Shown here: piece by piece, positions 8,691-17,393 of the stretch
Numbering within the stretch: the first letter of the stretch is position 1
Layout of the letters: each line of letters opens with the position of its first letter
DNA from: Robertmurraya_A mangrovi
Lineage (GTDB): Bacteria > Bacillota > Bacilli > Bacillales > Cytobacillaceae
Direction: 5' to 3'
Assembly (NCBI RefSeq): GCF_034427655.1
Contig: NZ_JAXOFX010000003.1
Location: 186,001-250,000 of the forward strand
DNA: 64,000 nt
Translations under genes and position numbers: made by a program
The notes under the pieces: generated by a model
Seen by the model: only the letters and a program-made list of their open reading frames with translations
What the model was told of the DNA's origin: nothing
The model's database searches: none

Positions 8691-8714
8691 GCTAATATTA
8701 GCTAATATTATAGC
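8691..8714. promoter_or_regulatory. Double palindrome in the HTH/vWA divergent region
   Basis: GCTAATATTA is repeated in tandem at 8691 and 8701. The first copy with the next two bases is the perfect palindrome GCTAATATTAGC (8691-8702); the second, GCTAATATTATAGC (8701-8714), is nearly palindromic. Placement 45 nt upstream of the HTH start and 25 nt upstream of the vWA start fits an operator for the HTH protein. Function is inferred. Confidence 0.65.
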
Positions 8715-8739
8715 ATAACGAAGAGAGAGGTTTATTAAC

Positions 8740-9327
8740 ATGAATAAGCAGTTAACGGAAATCATTTTTTTACTAGACAGAAGCGGTTCGATGGCAGGGC
8801 TAGAGGACGACACAATTGGTGGCTTTAATGCATTTATTGTGAGGCAGTGCAAGCTAGAGGGAGAAACAATCCTTACCACTGTCCTATTTGATGATGAATA
8901 TGAGGTACTATGGAATGGTGTTAGTGCAAACAATGTTACTCTATCGGATCAAGAGTATTATGTTCGAGGCTGCACCGCTTTACTTGACGCAGTGGGAAAA
9001 ACCATTCTAGACGTTGGTCACAGATTGTCAAAAACAAAGGAAGAGGAGAGACCTGGGAAAGTGATCTTTGTCATCACAACAGACGGAATGGAAAATGCAA
9101 GTCAAGAATTCACCTACACAAAAATAAAAGAACTCATCCAACACCAAAAAGAAAAATACAGCTGGGAATTTATCTTTATGGGGGCAAATATAGACGCCGC
9201 AAAAGAAGCGAACCAAATTGGAATTGAAGTAGAAAATGCATATCACTTTGAAGCATCGAATAAGGGAGTAGAGGAGATGTATAATGTGATTAGTGAAGCG
9301 GTGATGGAGAAGCGGAATTTATTATAA
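8740..9327 (+). CDS. von Willebrand factor A domain protein
   Basis: A 195-residue, single-domain cytoplasmic vWA protein. The metal-ion-dependent adhesion site is complete: DRSGSM at about residues 13-18, the mid-domain Thr in GCTALLDA near 80-87, and TTDGMEN near 113-119. There is no signal peptide or membrane anchor, so it resembles TerY/TerF-like cytoplasmic vWA proteins rather than adhesins. AGAGAGG precedes ATG 8740. It is divergent from an HTH protein with a double palindrome between them, suggesting a self-regulated pair. Metal-dependent protein-protein interaction is the general vWA role; the partner is unknown. Confidence 0.87.
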   Translation: MNKQLTEIIFLLDRSGSMAGLEDDTIGGFNAFIVRQCKLEGETILTTVLFDDEYEVLWNGVSANNVTLSDQEYYVRGCTALLDAVGKTILDVGHRLSKTKEEERPGKVIFVITTDGMENASQEFTYTKIKELIQHQKEKYSWEFIFMGANIDAAKEANQIGIEVENAYHFEASNKGVEEMYNVISEAVMEKRNLL

Positions 9328-9406
9328 TGCTAAAGGGTCAGCAAGAGCTGGCCTTATCTGTTTATAATTACAATATGGTGAAACACTGAGATTCCAGACT
9401 AGAATA

Positions 9407-9435
9407 AGCCTACAAGACTCATTTTCTTGTAGGCT
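9407..9435. terminator. Hairpin between convergent vWA and GGDEF-EAL genes
   Basis: Ten-bp stem AGCCTACAAG (9407-9416) with complement at 9426-9435. It lies 8 nt past the stop of the minus-strand GGDEF-EAL gene and 80 nt past the vWA stop; T tracts are short on both strands, so efficiency is uncertain. Confidence 0.6.
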
Positions 9436-9442
9436 TTCCTGT

Positions 9443-12172
9443 TTATATTTTCACTTTATCAAAAACAAACTCCTTCAATTCGCTACTCTTAATAGGTGGG
9501 CTAATATAGTAACCTTGAAGTTTCTCACATTCAAATTGCTTAAGCATATCGGCTTGATATTTCGTTTCCACACCTTCTGCGATAACATCCAAGTTCAGCT
9601 GATTGGCAAACTCGATAATTAGCTTTACGATACCTTCTGATTTTGCATTTTGCTCCATTTCGTTAATAAAGGCTCGGTCAATTTTAATATAATCGATTGG
9701 TAAAAGCTTTAAGTAACTTAAAGAGGAATACTCAATTCCAAAGTCATCAATTGCTATCGTAATGCCCATATCCCGGATTTTATGTAGAACCTCCGTGATT
9801 TCAGCTACATTTTCAACGGTTGCAGATTCGGTTATTTCAAGTGTTAAGTGAGCAGGATTGAAGTGGGTTTCTTTTAATATGTCCCTTATTCTCACAATCA
9901 AATTTGGATTTAATAACTGCTTTTTTGATAGGTTAACCGCGATATTATCAAGTATTAATCCATCTTTTTTCCATTGATTAAATTGTATACAAGCGGTTTT
10001 CAAAACCCATTCACCGAGCTCGTCAATAATATTGTATTTTTCTGCTAATGAAATAAACTCTAATGGTGAAATAACTCCATACTTAGGATGATTCCATCGA
10101 ACAAGGGCTTCCACTCCATCAATATGTTTTCCTAACATATGATATTGAGGTTGGTACAGTAAAAATAACTCATTTTTCAAGACTGCTTTTCGCAAATCAT
10201 TTACAAGTAGTATATTCCGTTCCGTCTCATCACCCATAGAAAACTGGTAGAAGGAGTATCCATTTTTGTTATTTTCCTTTGAGTTATACATGGCAATATC
10301 CGCATTTTTTAAGAGGGTATTTAAGTCACTACCATCTTCTGGATACAGGCTAATACCAATACTAGCGGTAAGTAAAAAGCTTTTATCATCAAAAATGAAT
10401 GGAATCCTTAAGGCATCAATAATTTGTTCAGCTATTCCAATAATGGTACTTCGGTCCTCGAAAGAATCAATCATTAACGTGAATTCATCTCCACCCATCC
10501 TAGCTAAGAAGGAGGACTCTTTCGGTACCACTTGTTGAATGCGCTTTCCGACCAAAATTAACAGTTCATCTCCCGCATTATGGCCAAGTGTATCATTAAT
10601 AGTCTTGAAGTTATCTAAATCAATAAAGAAAAGGGCAAAGTTCATCTCCTGATTTAAAAATTGCTCGCTTTTCATTTGGAAGTGATTACGATTGGGTAGC
10701 CCCGTTAAATCATCGTAATAAGCAAGATATTCAATCTTCTGTTCACTATCTTTTTTCTCGGTTACATCAACCGCGTAGCCTGCAATCTCCCTTGTCACTT
10801 GATCACAGCTAGTAGTCGGCTTGATGACAAGGTCGTAAATACGGTTTTGAAAAGTAATGGTTGTCTCAGTTGGCTTTCCATCAAAGGCTTCGAGAACACT
10901 AGGTAAAACAGACTGGTACAATCTCTCGTTAAAAAGATTCTTTAGTTCGACTCCTTTAACCTTAGAAGTGCTAATATTAAGCTGCTCCATTAGCCTACCT
11001 TCACTATAGGTCATTGAAATTCGCTGCTGATCATCTCTCTCTAATTTAAAGATCGCTTCAGGTAAAATCTCAATTGTTCTTTTAAACTCTTCCGCAATTT
11101 GAAGTCGAACGAAATCTGACTCTAGTACACTCAATGTTTTTCGATTTGTTAAATGTAACAAGATATAAACTGTAAATGAGGTAAAGACAAAAATCGTAAC
11201 TAAGATGGATAAGAATTTCTTTTCTCTTTCTCTTTCCTCAGAAAGATCTAATACAATTGTAAGAACTTGATTTTTAGTGATTGGTACATAAACTTTTTTA
11301 ATGGGCTTATCGTTTACTACCGTGGTTACCGTTTGAGATTCGGTTAAAATCGATCTAATAATTGGGTTATCTTCTTTTATTGCATAATGATTGGTACCAC
11401 CTAAAATGGCTAAATCTTTTTCCGGTTCAATGATGGTTTCTTGCGGGAATAAAAAAGCTTGTTTATTAATAATCGCTATTTCGCTTACATGGTGATGCTC
11501 GCTATCTATAATTTTATTAATCAAATTATTTGTATTAGAGTGGGATATAAAACGGTTTAAATCACCAGCATATTTAAGAGGATTAATGATAAAGTCTGTC
11601 GTTCCATCATAATAATAGGCATATTTAAAAAATTGGTTATTGATTTCTGAGCGTGAAACGGGTCCTACCCAAAAATGCTTCTTTGCTCGTCCTTTATTGA
11701 CTGTTACACTCTTTAAGTTATATAGCTGTTGTAACGCAGTATCCCAGTATCCCCAGTCCTTTGTATTTAAACCCAATTCCTTATAGTCAGTAGACTTGGC
11801 TACCCTAAAATGATCATTATAAGGAATAAAGAGAGAGAGATCATATAAATCCCATTTGTCTTTTAAATCTCTTAGTTGCTCATCTGTAATCTCTTCAATA
11901 GATTTCCCCGCCAGCTCTTGAGCAATCGCAGTAGACACATGATAAAGAGATAAATCTACTAAAGCCTCATTGCGTCTCACCGTTTCTGTATTTGTCTGAA
12001 TGGAATGTTTAACTATGTCCGCAATTGCATTAGCCTCTTGCCATTGCCTCTCATTCCTATCCTTCCGTTCGGTAAAATAAAAAATCGATATAAGAATAAT
12101 TCCAACAATACTAAGAACAATCCCCGATTTAATAATAATTTTATTAATGGGAGCTTTTTTATTAAGTTTCAT
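9443..12172 (-). CDS. Membrane GGDEF-EAL cyclic-di-GMP protein with CHASE-like sensor
   Basis: A 909-residue signalling protein predicted to make and/or break cyclic di-GMP. Order: membrane segment at about 13-32; an extracytoplasmic sensor (about 33-315) resembling CHASE4 (motif HFWVGPVSRSEINNQFFKYAYYYD); second membrane segment about 318-338; a PAS-like domain (about 358-480) joined through DVTEKKDSEQKIEYLAYYDDLTGLPNR; a GGDEF domain with an intact GGDEF active site near residue 558; and an EAL domain with intact EAL near 685 and DDFG later. Both active-site signatures are conserved, so it may be bifunctional. It is monocistronic, and a trinucleotide microsatellite lies about 90 bp upstream of its start. 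Confidence 0.93.
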   Translation of the reverse strand: MKLNKKAPINKIIIKSGIVLSIVGIILISIFYFTERKDRNERQWQEANAIADIVKHSIQTNTETVRRNEALVDLSLYHVSTAIAQELAGKSIEEITDEQLRDLKDKWDLYDLSLFIPYNDHFRVAKSTDYKELGLNTKDWGYWDTALQQLYNLKSVTVNKGRAKKHFWVGPVSRSEINNQFFKYAYYYDGTTDFIINPLKYAGDLNRFISHSNTNNLINKIIDSEHHHVSEIAIINKQAFLFPQETIIEPEKDLAILGGTNHYAIKEDNPIIRSILTESQTVTTVVNDKPIKKVYVPITKNQVLTIVLDLSEEREREKKFLSILVTIFVFTSFTVYILLHLTNRKTLSVLESDFVRLQIAEEFKRTIEILPEAIFKLERDDQQRISMTYSEGRLMEQLNISTSKVKGVELKNLFNERLYQSVLPSVLEAFDGKPTETTITFQNRIYDLVIKPTTSCDQVTREIAGYAVDVTEKKDSEQKIEYLAYYDDLTGLPNRNHFQMKSEQFLNQEMNFALFFIDLDNFKTINDTLGHNAGDELLILVGKRIQQVVPKESSFLARMGGDEFTLMIDSFEDRSTIIGIAEQIIDALRIPFIFDDKSFLLTASIGISLYPEDGSDLNTLLKNADIAMYNSKENNKNGYSFYQFSMGDETERNILLVNDLRKAVLKNELFLLYQPQYHMLGKHIDGVEALVRWNHPKYGVISPLEFISLAEKYNIIDELGEWVLKTACIQFNQWKKDGLILDNIAVNLSKKQLLNPNLIVRIRDILKETHFNPAHLTLEITESATVENVAEITEVLHKIRDMGITIAIDDFGIEYSSLSYLKLLPIDYIKIDRAFINEMEQNAKSEGIVKLIIEFANQLNLDVIAEGVETKYQADMLKQFECEKLQGYYISPPIKSSELKEFVFDKVKI

Positions 12173-12637
12173 AGTAATCCCCGAATTCCTATATTTTCTA
12201 TTAATATAGTACTATTCTATCGTCTGTTTTGGAATCTTTCAACGGTGTCTGGGTAATTAATCATAATAATAATAATAATAATAATAATAATGGGTACGGA
12301 ATGGGAGTAGACTGACTATTTTGTTGAAAACTATAAACTTTACGAAAACAAACGGAACAATAAAGTTGAATGAAAACTAGCAATGAAATAGAATAACAAC
12401 AACTCATGAATCAGAGAAAGCTACAAACTATAAAACCTTCCACTATCTCAAAGGATTTGTTAGAATTTTTAGAGAAATAAAATATTTCTCGGGAAAGCGC
12501 AAGACTTGACATGATATGCGACTTGTGTGTCGTAACTTGTAATTATGTAGTGAAAAGAAGATAAAGATGTCATAAAATGGCCTTGGGGTAGAAGTTCAAA
12601 GCTATTTTTCGTATTTTTAAGGAGGAGAATTACTTAT
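12173..12637. other. 465-bp intergenic region with microsatellite, no clear gene
   Basis: Contains the leader of the minus-strand GGDEF-EAL gene, the trinucleotide run at 12263-12291 and the leader of the MazG-like gene. A 22-codon frame at 12407 has no ribosome site and is not called. A TTGACA occurs at 12506 but no convincing -10 follows at normal distance. Nothing else is supported. Confidence 0.6.
12263..12291. repeat. ATA/AAT trinucleotide microsatellite
   Basis: About 9.7 uninterrupted copies of a 3-bp unit (29 nt). It is intergenic, some 90 bp upstream of the GGDEF-EAL start codon, where length changes could alter promoter spacing. Such runs are prone to slippage. Confidence 0.9.
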
Positions 12638-12961
12638 ATGCCTGTTTATAACAAGCTAGTTCGGGACCGTATCCCGGAAATAATTGAAAAATCCGGAAAA
12701 AGGTTTACTACCAGTATTCTAAATGAAAGTGAATTTCTCTATGAACTAAGGAAGAAGAGTCAGGAAGAACTTGAAGAATACTTGAATGCTACCACTGGTG
12801 AGGAAGCTTTAGGGGAATTAGCTGACTTGTTGGAGATTTTACATGCTCTTGCTGAAAGTCATGGTTCAAGTATTGATGAAGTAGATGAGTTTAGGAAGAA
12901 AAAAGCGGAAAAAAGAGGTGGGTTTAAGGACAGAATTTACCTTTTAGAAGTTGAGGACTGA
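12638..12961 (+). CDS. MazG/HisE-like nucleotide pyrophosphohydrolase
   Basis: A 107-residue all-alpha NTP-pyrophosphohydrolase-like protein. It starts MPVYNKLVRDRIPEII, the common opening of a small family often labelled phosphoribosyl-ATP pyrophosphohydrolase-like, and carries the metal-binding helices EELEEYL and ELADLLEIL (EExxE...ExxD pattern, about residues 39-71). The C-terminus KKKAEKRGGFKDRIYLLEV is also typical. AGGAGGAG is 11 nt before ATG 12638. There is no histidine-biosynthesis context, so a house-cleaning role on an unknown nucleotide is more likely than HisE function. Confidence 0.85.
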   Translation: MPVYNKLVRDRIPEIIEKSGKRFTTSILNESEFLYELRKKSQEELEEYLNATTGEEALGELADLLEILHALAESHGSSIDEVDEFRKKKAEKRGGFKDRIYLLEVED

Positions 12962-13005
12962 GAAGTGAGAATATCCAAAAGTAACCATTAGAAAGAGGTG
13001 GCTAT

Positions 13006-13941
13006 GTGACGGAATTAGAAAATAGACTCAAAGAATTCCGCTGGAAATTATTAAGAAAAGAAATAATCAATGGTTTACACGCGGGTAATATAATCAGAAT
13101 TTCAGTCATGGATGAAAATAATCATGTGAGAAAGTTCATTTATAAAGAGTTTTCAACAGGTCGAAAAAATGAAATTGAAATCTACAGTAAACTCCTCCCT
13201 ATACTAAGTTCCTTTGTCCCGGTTATTAAGCTTTGGAATATGGAACCAGAAGCCATTTTAATGGAGGACCTTGGCACTTCTCTAAAAAAGAACTTTCATC
13301 AATCTACAATGGAAGATAAAAAAATTACATTGCTGAACATTCTCTATACGCTATCAGATTTACATTCGACCCATCAAGATCTATCCACTACGACACTACC
13401 AAAACATCAAATGACAACAGAATGGTATGATTGGTGCTGCATGCAGTTGGATAAATTAAGTTCCTTACATTTAGATTGGTTTCAATACGAATGGGAAGGA
13501 GTAATGAAAAGTGCATCTAAGCTAATTTACTCAAATTATGAAGTCAAATGTCCAGCCGTTCTAACACACGGAGATCCCCATTTAGACAATGTTTTCATTA
13601 AAAATGATCAATCCGTTTGTTTAATTGATTGGGAGTGGGCAGCTTTAGGCTCTCCATTAAGGGATATGACTATCTTGTTACAAGATATCTATGATATTCA
13701 TTTAATAAGATTCGTTAAAGAATATTATTACAAACTACTTACTGAAAAAGGGATACATATAGAAAAAGAAAATTATCTGGATGATTTTAATTACCTATAC
13801 ATGGACCATACTTTCATGATGCTGGCATGGGAAGTGGAAAAACACTTTAAAGGGTTTGTCTCGGAAAAGGAGATAAAACATATCATTGAATTTAAAATAG
13901 GTCAGATACAAAATACCGTTCAAGATATCTTTTCCTATTAA
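13006..13941 (+). CDS. APH-family phosphotransferase
   Basis: A 311-residue aminoglycoside-phosphotransferase/choline-kinase fold protein. GTG 13006 follows AGAGGTGG. The N-lobe has KFIYKEF (catalytic-Lys strand, about residues 42-48). The C-lobe has the Brenner-type catalytic loop LTHGDPHLDNVFI (about 186-198; Asp and Asn intact) and the metal-binding IDWEWA (about 207-212). Proteins of this shape phosphorylate small molecules such as sugars, choline or antibiotics; there is no specific resistance signature, so I make no resistance claim. It lies 45 nt after the MazG-like gene and may be co-transcribed. Confidence 0.87.
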   Translation: MTELENRLKEFRWKLLRKEIINGLHAGNIIRISVMDENNHVRKFIYKEFSTGRKNEIEIYSKLLPILSSFVPVIKLWNMEPEAILMEDLGTSLKKNFHQSTMEDKKITLLNILYTLSDLHSTHQDLSTTTLPKHQMTTEWYDWCCMQLDKLSSLHLDWFQYEWEGVMKSASKLIYSNYEVKCPAVLTHGDPHLDNVFIKNDQSVCLIDWEWAALGSPLRDMTILLQDIYDIHLIRFVKEYYYKLLTEKGIHIEKENYLDDFNYLYMDHTFMMLAWEVEKHFKGFVSEKEIKHIIEFKIGQIQNTVQDIFSY

Positions 13942-14011
13942 GACAAATACATATCTACCGGGAAGGTGTAGAAATTAAAAAAGTCTTGATTCACATAATA
14001 GAAGGGTAGTT

Positions 14012-14049
14012 CCCCATAAAGTTAGATTTTTACTCTAACTTTTATGGGG
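14012..14049. terminator. Hairpin between convergent genes
   Basis: CCCCATAAAGTTAGA (14012-14026) pairs with 14034-14049 apart from one bulged base. It lies between the phosphotransferase stop and the minus-strand pyruvyl transferase stop. No long T tract follows on either strand, so termination is probable rather than certain. Confidence 0.6.
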
Positions 14050-14081
14050 TGTAGTACCAATCAAGAAATCAAGAAAAACGA

Positions 14082-15176
14082 CTACCTAAAATACTCAAAT
14101 ATTTGATCTAAATCATTCTCTACCGTTTGCTGTATGGCGGACATATCATTAAAAAGTAAGGACCCTTGATTTTCTATATAGGAAACTTTCGTTAAGATAT
14201 TTTCCGTAAAATTAGGGTCACTTGTTGAGATGACGAGTTGATCCAAACCGATGAAGTTTGCAAAGTCAAATGTTTTAAATCGATAACCAAGAGCAATAAA
14301 GGGGATGCCGCGAGCAGCAGAAAGTACATTTGCATGTAATTTAAAGTTGATAGTAAATCTGGCATCTTTAATTAGTTCAAGAATTTGATATTGGTCGAGC
14401 ACAGTATTAATTAAGTGGACATTTTTTTTATCGGTTATTTTTTCATATAAGCTTTTACACGGAGCGATATCTTTGTTCCAAATAGGGTAAATATAGATTT
14501 CATAACCTTTGGTAATTAATTCGTTAACAACATCCACGATGGAATTCTCCAAAGCTTCTTCATCTTTTCCATAAAGATTTTGATTAGCCGTTCCCCAATT
14601 GATAACCACTTTTTTTGAATTTAAATTTCCTACACTGTCAGGGATCGTTGTGGTTAACAACCCAGGATCACCGGTAACCTTCACATGATCTAATTGTAAA
14701 CCAAGTGACTTTAAATATTCATACGTAAAATGACCACGAACTCCAATGAATTTTGCATGTTGTATTACAGTTTGGAGTTTATGTTTGAATTGTTTGTCTT
14801 TAAAATGATTAAATTCCCTCTTTAATTTGTTCTGCTCACTGTTAATTGATAAAAACCTGTCGAGTTCCTTTTTTTCTAACCAATCAATTCCGCTACCCCA
14901 AATAAATAGATTAATATTTTTATTCACTTTTATTGCATTATATAAAATAGTGATATAACCAGGTACAAGTAATGAACCACCACCTAAAACGATACTGTCA
15001 AAATCCTTTAAATAGTATTTGTTATTTCTTAGTCTAACCTGTAATATTCTTGTGGAAGGAATTAACTTGTACTTAGTTATATCTACTTTTTGATTGAATT
15101 TCTCGCGGAAAATATCCCACATTAACTCATCTCCAATATTTTTGTAACCAAGCCAACCTAAATACAAAACATTCAC
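14082..15176 (-). CDS. Polysaccharide pyruvyl transferase family protein
   Basis: A 364-residue enzyme of the CsaB/WcaK type, which transfers pyruvate from phosphoenolpyruvate to a glycan sugar. The family opening is obvious: NVLYLGWLGYKNIGDELMWDIF (N-terminal G-x-x-x-x-NxGDE signature), followed by IVLGGGSLLVPGY near residue 80 and a C-terminal region with the conserved His in FKLHANVLSAARGIPFIALGY (about 283-303). GTG 15176 follows GGAG at 9-nt spacing. With the two glycosyltransferases and the YheC/D protein nearby, it probably modifies a cell-surface or spore glycan. Confidence 0.9.
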   Translation of the reverse strand: MNVLYLGWLGYKNIGDELMWDIFREKFNQKVDITKYKLIPSTRILQVRLRNNKYYLKDFDSIVLGGGSLLVPGYITILYNAIKVNKNINLFIWGSGIDWLEKKELDRFLSINSEQNKLKREFNHFKDKQFKHKLQTVIQHAKFIGVRGHFTYEYLKSLGLQLDHVKVTGDPGLLTTTIPDSVGNLNSKKVVINWGTANQNLYGKDEEALENSIVDVVNELITKGYEIYIYPIWNKDIAPCKSLYEKITDKKNVHLINTVLDQYQILELIKDARFTINFKLHANVLSAARGIPFIALGYRFKTFDFANFIGLDQLVISTSDPNFTENILTKVSYIENQGSLLFNDMSAIQQTVENDLDQIFEYFR

Positions 15177-15445
15177 TCTTACACGCTCCTTACCATTTGT
15201 AATCCTTTATTATTATATGGCTCTAATACTGTTTTTGTTTGGACAAGTATGGAATTCAATTCATATTAGTGAAAAATTTCTTTACTTTAAGTACTATTTT
15301 TTATTGGAATAGATACTGTGAATCTTTAAGAAATAAATCTATTTTTTGCAAAACTATAGTAAACAACCAAACAAGTCTTAGCAACTTGAATAGTATAAAA
15401 GAGAGGACATGCTCTTGATTTCGATACTTAGAAAGGAGCAAATAA

Positions 15446-16162
15446 ATGACGGAAGAGAAAAATGATCATGGCATTTCCATAGTTGCTTGTACGAATAAAA
15501 TGAAATACATGGACAATATTTTCGCTAATTACGCAAATCAAACATTACAAGAAAAGGAATTAATTATTGTTCTTAACAATGATTCCCAAGATATTAATGA
15601 GTGGAAGAAAAGGGCAAGTGAGTATAAAAATGTCCGGGTGTTCCAACTACCAGAAGAAACAAGCCTCGGAAATTGTTTGAACTTTGGAAGAGAACAAGCG
15701 AGACTAAGCTATGTAGCTAAGTGGGACGATGATGATTATTATGGAAGTGCATATCTACAAGAAGCCTTACAAGCGTTTGAACGTACAAATGCTGATATTA
15801 TAGGGAAGAGAACCGGTTATATGTATTTTCAAAAAACAAAGGAACTAAGATTACGATTCCCAGGTTACGAATCTAAACGGGTTAGAATCGTATTAGGAGG
15901 AACCATTATTGCAAAGAAATCAGTAATGGAGGAAGTTCCTTTTCTTGATCGATCATTGGGGGAAGATGTGACATTTCAGGATAATGCAAGGGCAAAGGGC
16001 TATCGTATTTTTTCGACTAGTAGATATAATTATACGTATTTTAGATGGGACTCAAGCGATCATACGTGGAAGCCACGCAGCAGCTATTTGAATAGAACAT
16101 CACGACACATCGGTTTTACTGATGACTTTAAAAAAATCGTCGATAAAGATATTCTTGAATAA
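15446..16162 (+). CDS. Glycosyltransferase family 2 protein
   Basis: A 238-residue GT-A fold glycosyltransferase. AAAGGAG precedes ATG 15446. It shows the GT2 pattern: SIVACTNKMKYMDNIFANYANQTLQEKELIIVLNND, then the nucleotide-sugar/metal motif WDDDDYYG near residues 92-99, and the acceptor-site acidic GEDVTFQDNA near 176. The protein is short with no membrane segment, so it is a cytoplasmic enzyme adding one sugar. Similar small GT2 proteins accompany YheC/D-type proteins in Bacillus spore-coat loci. Donor and acceptor are unknown. Confidence 0.9.
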   Translation: MTEEKNDHGISIVACTNKMKYMDNIFANYANQTLQEKELIIVLNNDSQDINEWKKRASEYKNVRVFQLPEETSLGNCLNFGREQARLSYVAKWDDDDYYGSAYLQEALQAFERTNADIIGKRTGYMYFQKTKELRLRFPGYESKRVRIVLGGTIIAKKSVMEEVPFLDRSLGEDVTFQDNARAKGYRIFSTSRYNYTYFRWDSSDHTWKPRSSYLNRTSRHIGFTDDFKKIVDKDILE

Positions 16163-16170
16163 GATCTAAA

Positions 16171-16218
16171 AAAAAGGAGTTTGCACACTGGGTTCATTCC
16201 AGCAACAAACTCCTTTTT
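16171..16218. terminator. Bidirectional terminator
   Basis: AAAAAGGAGTTTG (16171-16183) pairs perfectly with 16206-16218; an inner CTGG/CCAG extends the stem. T runs follow on both strands, so it serves the plus-strand GT2 gene and the minus-strand YheC/D gene. Confidence 0.85.
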
Positions 16219-16244
16219 ACATATAATTAAATCTACCCGAGCTT

Positions 16245-17330
16245 TTACATCGTTTCAGATATATTTAAAAGATACTGGGCATATCTAATGGGTGTTGCAT
16301 AAGCTTCCTTCCAGACATCATGCATACCAGCTGCCCCGAAGGAATATCTTAAATCTCGTCCATTGCACTCAATAAACATTGGAAACCCTTCATTCGTAAT
16401 GCCAATATCTAAACCAACATCAGCAAGGTTAGAGTAATGGCTGCTTAAAACTTGCATTGCTTTAACGGATAATCTTTCTATTCTACTTAATATTGTCTTT
16501 GCATCAAGATGAGGGTAGTCTTCTAAAATCTTTGAAAAACTGATGCATTCTCCACCTCTTGCTACATTTGTTACATACCCTCCAGGACTAGCCACTTTTG
16601 CTACGATTCCAGTTACTTGCCAAATAGCCAGTCCATTTTTTTGAACGGAAACTCTTAGGTCAAATGGATTCCCCTTATAGGTAGCCAACGGGATTCTCTG
16701 TTGAATGATATATCCGCGATTCAATTTTTCAGTAATAATTTTCGGAAGTTTATTGGAAAATACGATTTCCTCAAAAGGTTTACCTCTTTGCTGGTTATAA
16801 TGAACAATCCAAGTTTGATCTTCCTTTTTGCTAATGCTTATAATTCCACGACCAAGCCCCCCGTTAATGGGCTTAATAATGATTTTCTCATATTTTTCTA
16901 GCATTCTAACTAAGTTTTCTTGATTAGCAGAAACCGTTTCAGGAAGATGTGGGAGCAAATCCTGATTTTTCATTAGTAATGAATGTACTTTCCATTTACC
17001 AATCTTATTCATTTCATTAAATATACAGTATCCCATTTTTGATAGGTTTATTATCCCATTTGCTAAACGGGTAGAGAATAACGCTCTGTTATGAATAACT
17101 TTTGGGATTTTAATTTCTTTTGTTACTAATAACCCTGCCTTGTTTCGTATTAAAACACTTGTTGTACAGGAGTCAAAATTAACATCCTCTAATCGAAAAT
17201 AACATATGTCTAAATCTATTTCATTGGCGGCTTCTTCGTAAAAAGAAAACTTCTCATAGAAGTCCTTTCCAGTTTTCAACATTCTATACATGTTACTATC
17301 AATTAAAATACCAACTTTAGGATCTTTCAA
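16245..17330 (-). CDS. YheC/YheD family spore-associated ATP-grasp protein
   Basis: A 361-residue protein of the YheC/YheD endospore coat-associated family. TTG 17330 is 7 nt after GGAGG. The ATP-grasp core spans about residues 120-350: IIIKPINGGLGRGIISI (nucleotide-binding Lys and glycine loop), GYIIQQRIPLATYKGNPFDLRVSVQKN, and FIECNGRDLRYSFGAAG (metal-binding Glu-x-Asn). ATP-grasp enzymes form amide or ester bonds by acyl-phosphate activation; the substrate here is unknown. The gene lies among glycosyltransferases, consistent with outer-spore-layer modification and mother-cell expression, which I infer from family only. Confidence 0.9.
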   Translation of the reverse strand: MKDPKVGILIDSNMYRMLKTGKDFYEKFSFYEEAANEIDLDICYFRLEDVNFDSCTTSVLIRNKAGLLVTKEIKIPKVIHNRALFSTRLANGIINLSKMGYCIFNEMNKIGKWKVHSLLMKNQDLLPHLPETVSANQENLVRMLEKYEKIIIKPINGGLGRGIISISKKEDQTWIVHYNQQRGKPFEEIVFSNKLPKIITEKLNRGYIIQQRIPLATYKGNPFDLRVSVQKNGLAIWQVTGIVAKVASPGGYVTNVARGGECISFSKILEDYPHLDAKTILSRIERLSVKAMQVLSSHYSNLADVGLDIGITNEGFPMFIECNGRDLRYSFGAAGMHDVWKEAYATPIRYAQYLLNISETM

Positions 17331-17393
17331 ATAATTACCTCCATTTTTGTGGGAAATTGGACATAATAACTACATCAAAGCGAATCTATTACT

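Noticed and set aside
8646..8933. Long N-terminal extension of the HTH protein
   Set aside because: It runs antisense into the vWA gene and has no ribosome site; TTG 8645 follows GGAGG at 8 nt.
12407..12475. 22-codon frame in the gap before the MazG-like gene
   Set aside because: No ribosome site, no homology that I recognise, and the gap is AT-rich enough to give such frames by chance.
12506..12538. Vegetative promoter before the MazG-like gene
   Set aside because: TTGACA is present but no -10 sequence lies 16-18 nt downstream.
13006..13941. Antibiotic-resistance kinase
   Set aside because: The APH fold is shared by many metabolic kinases and no specific resistance-family signature is visible.
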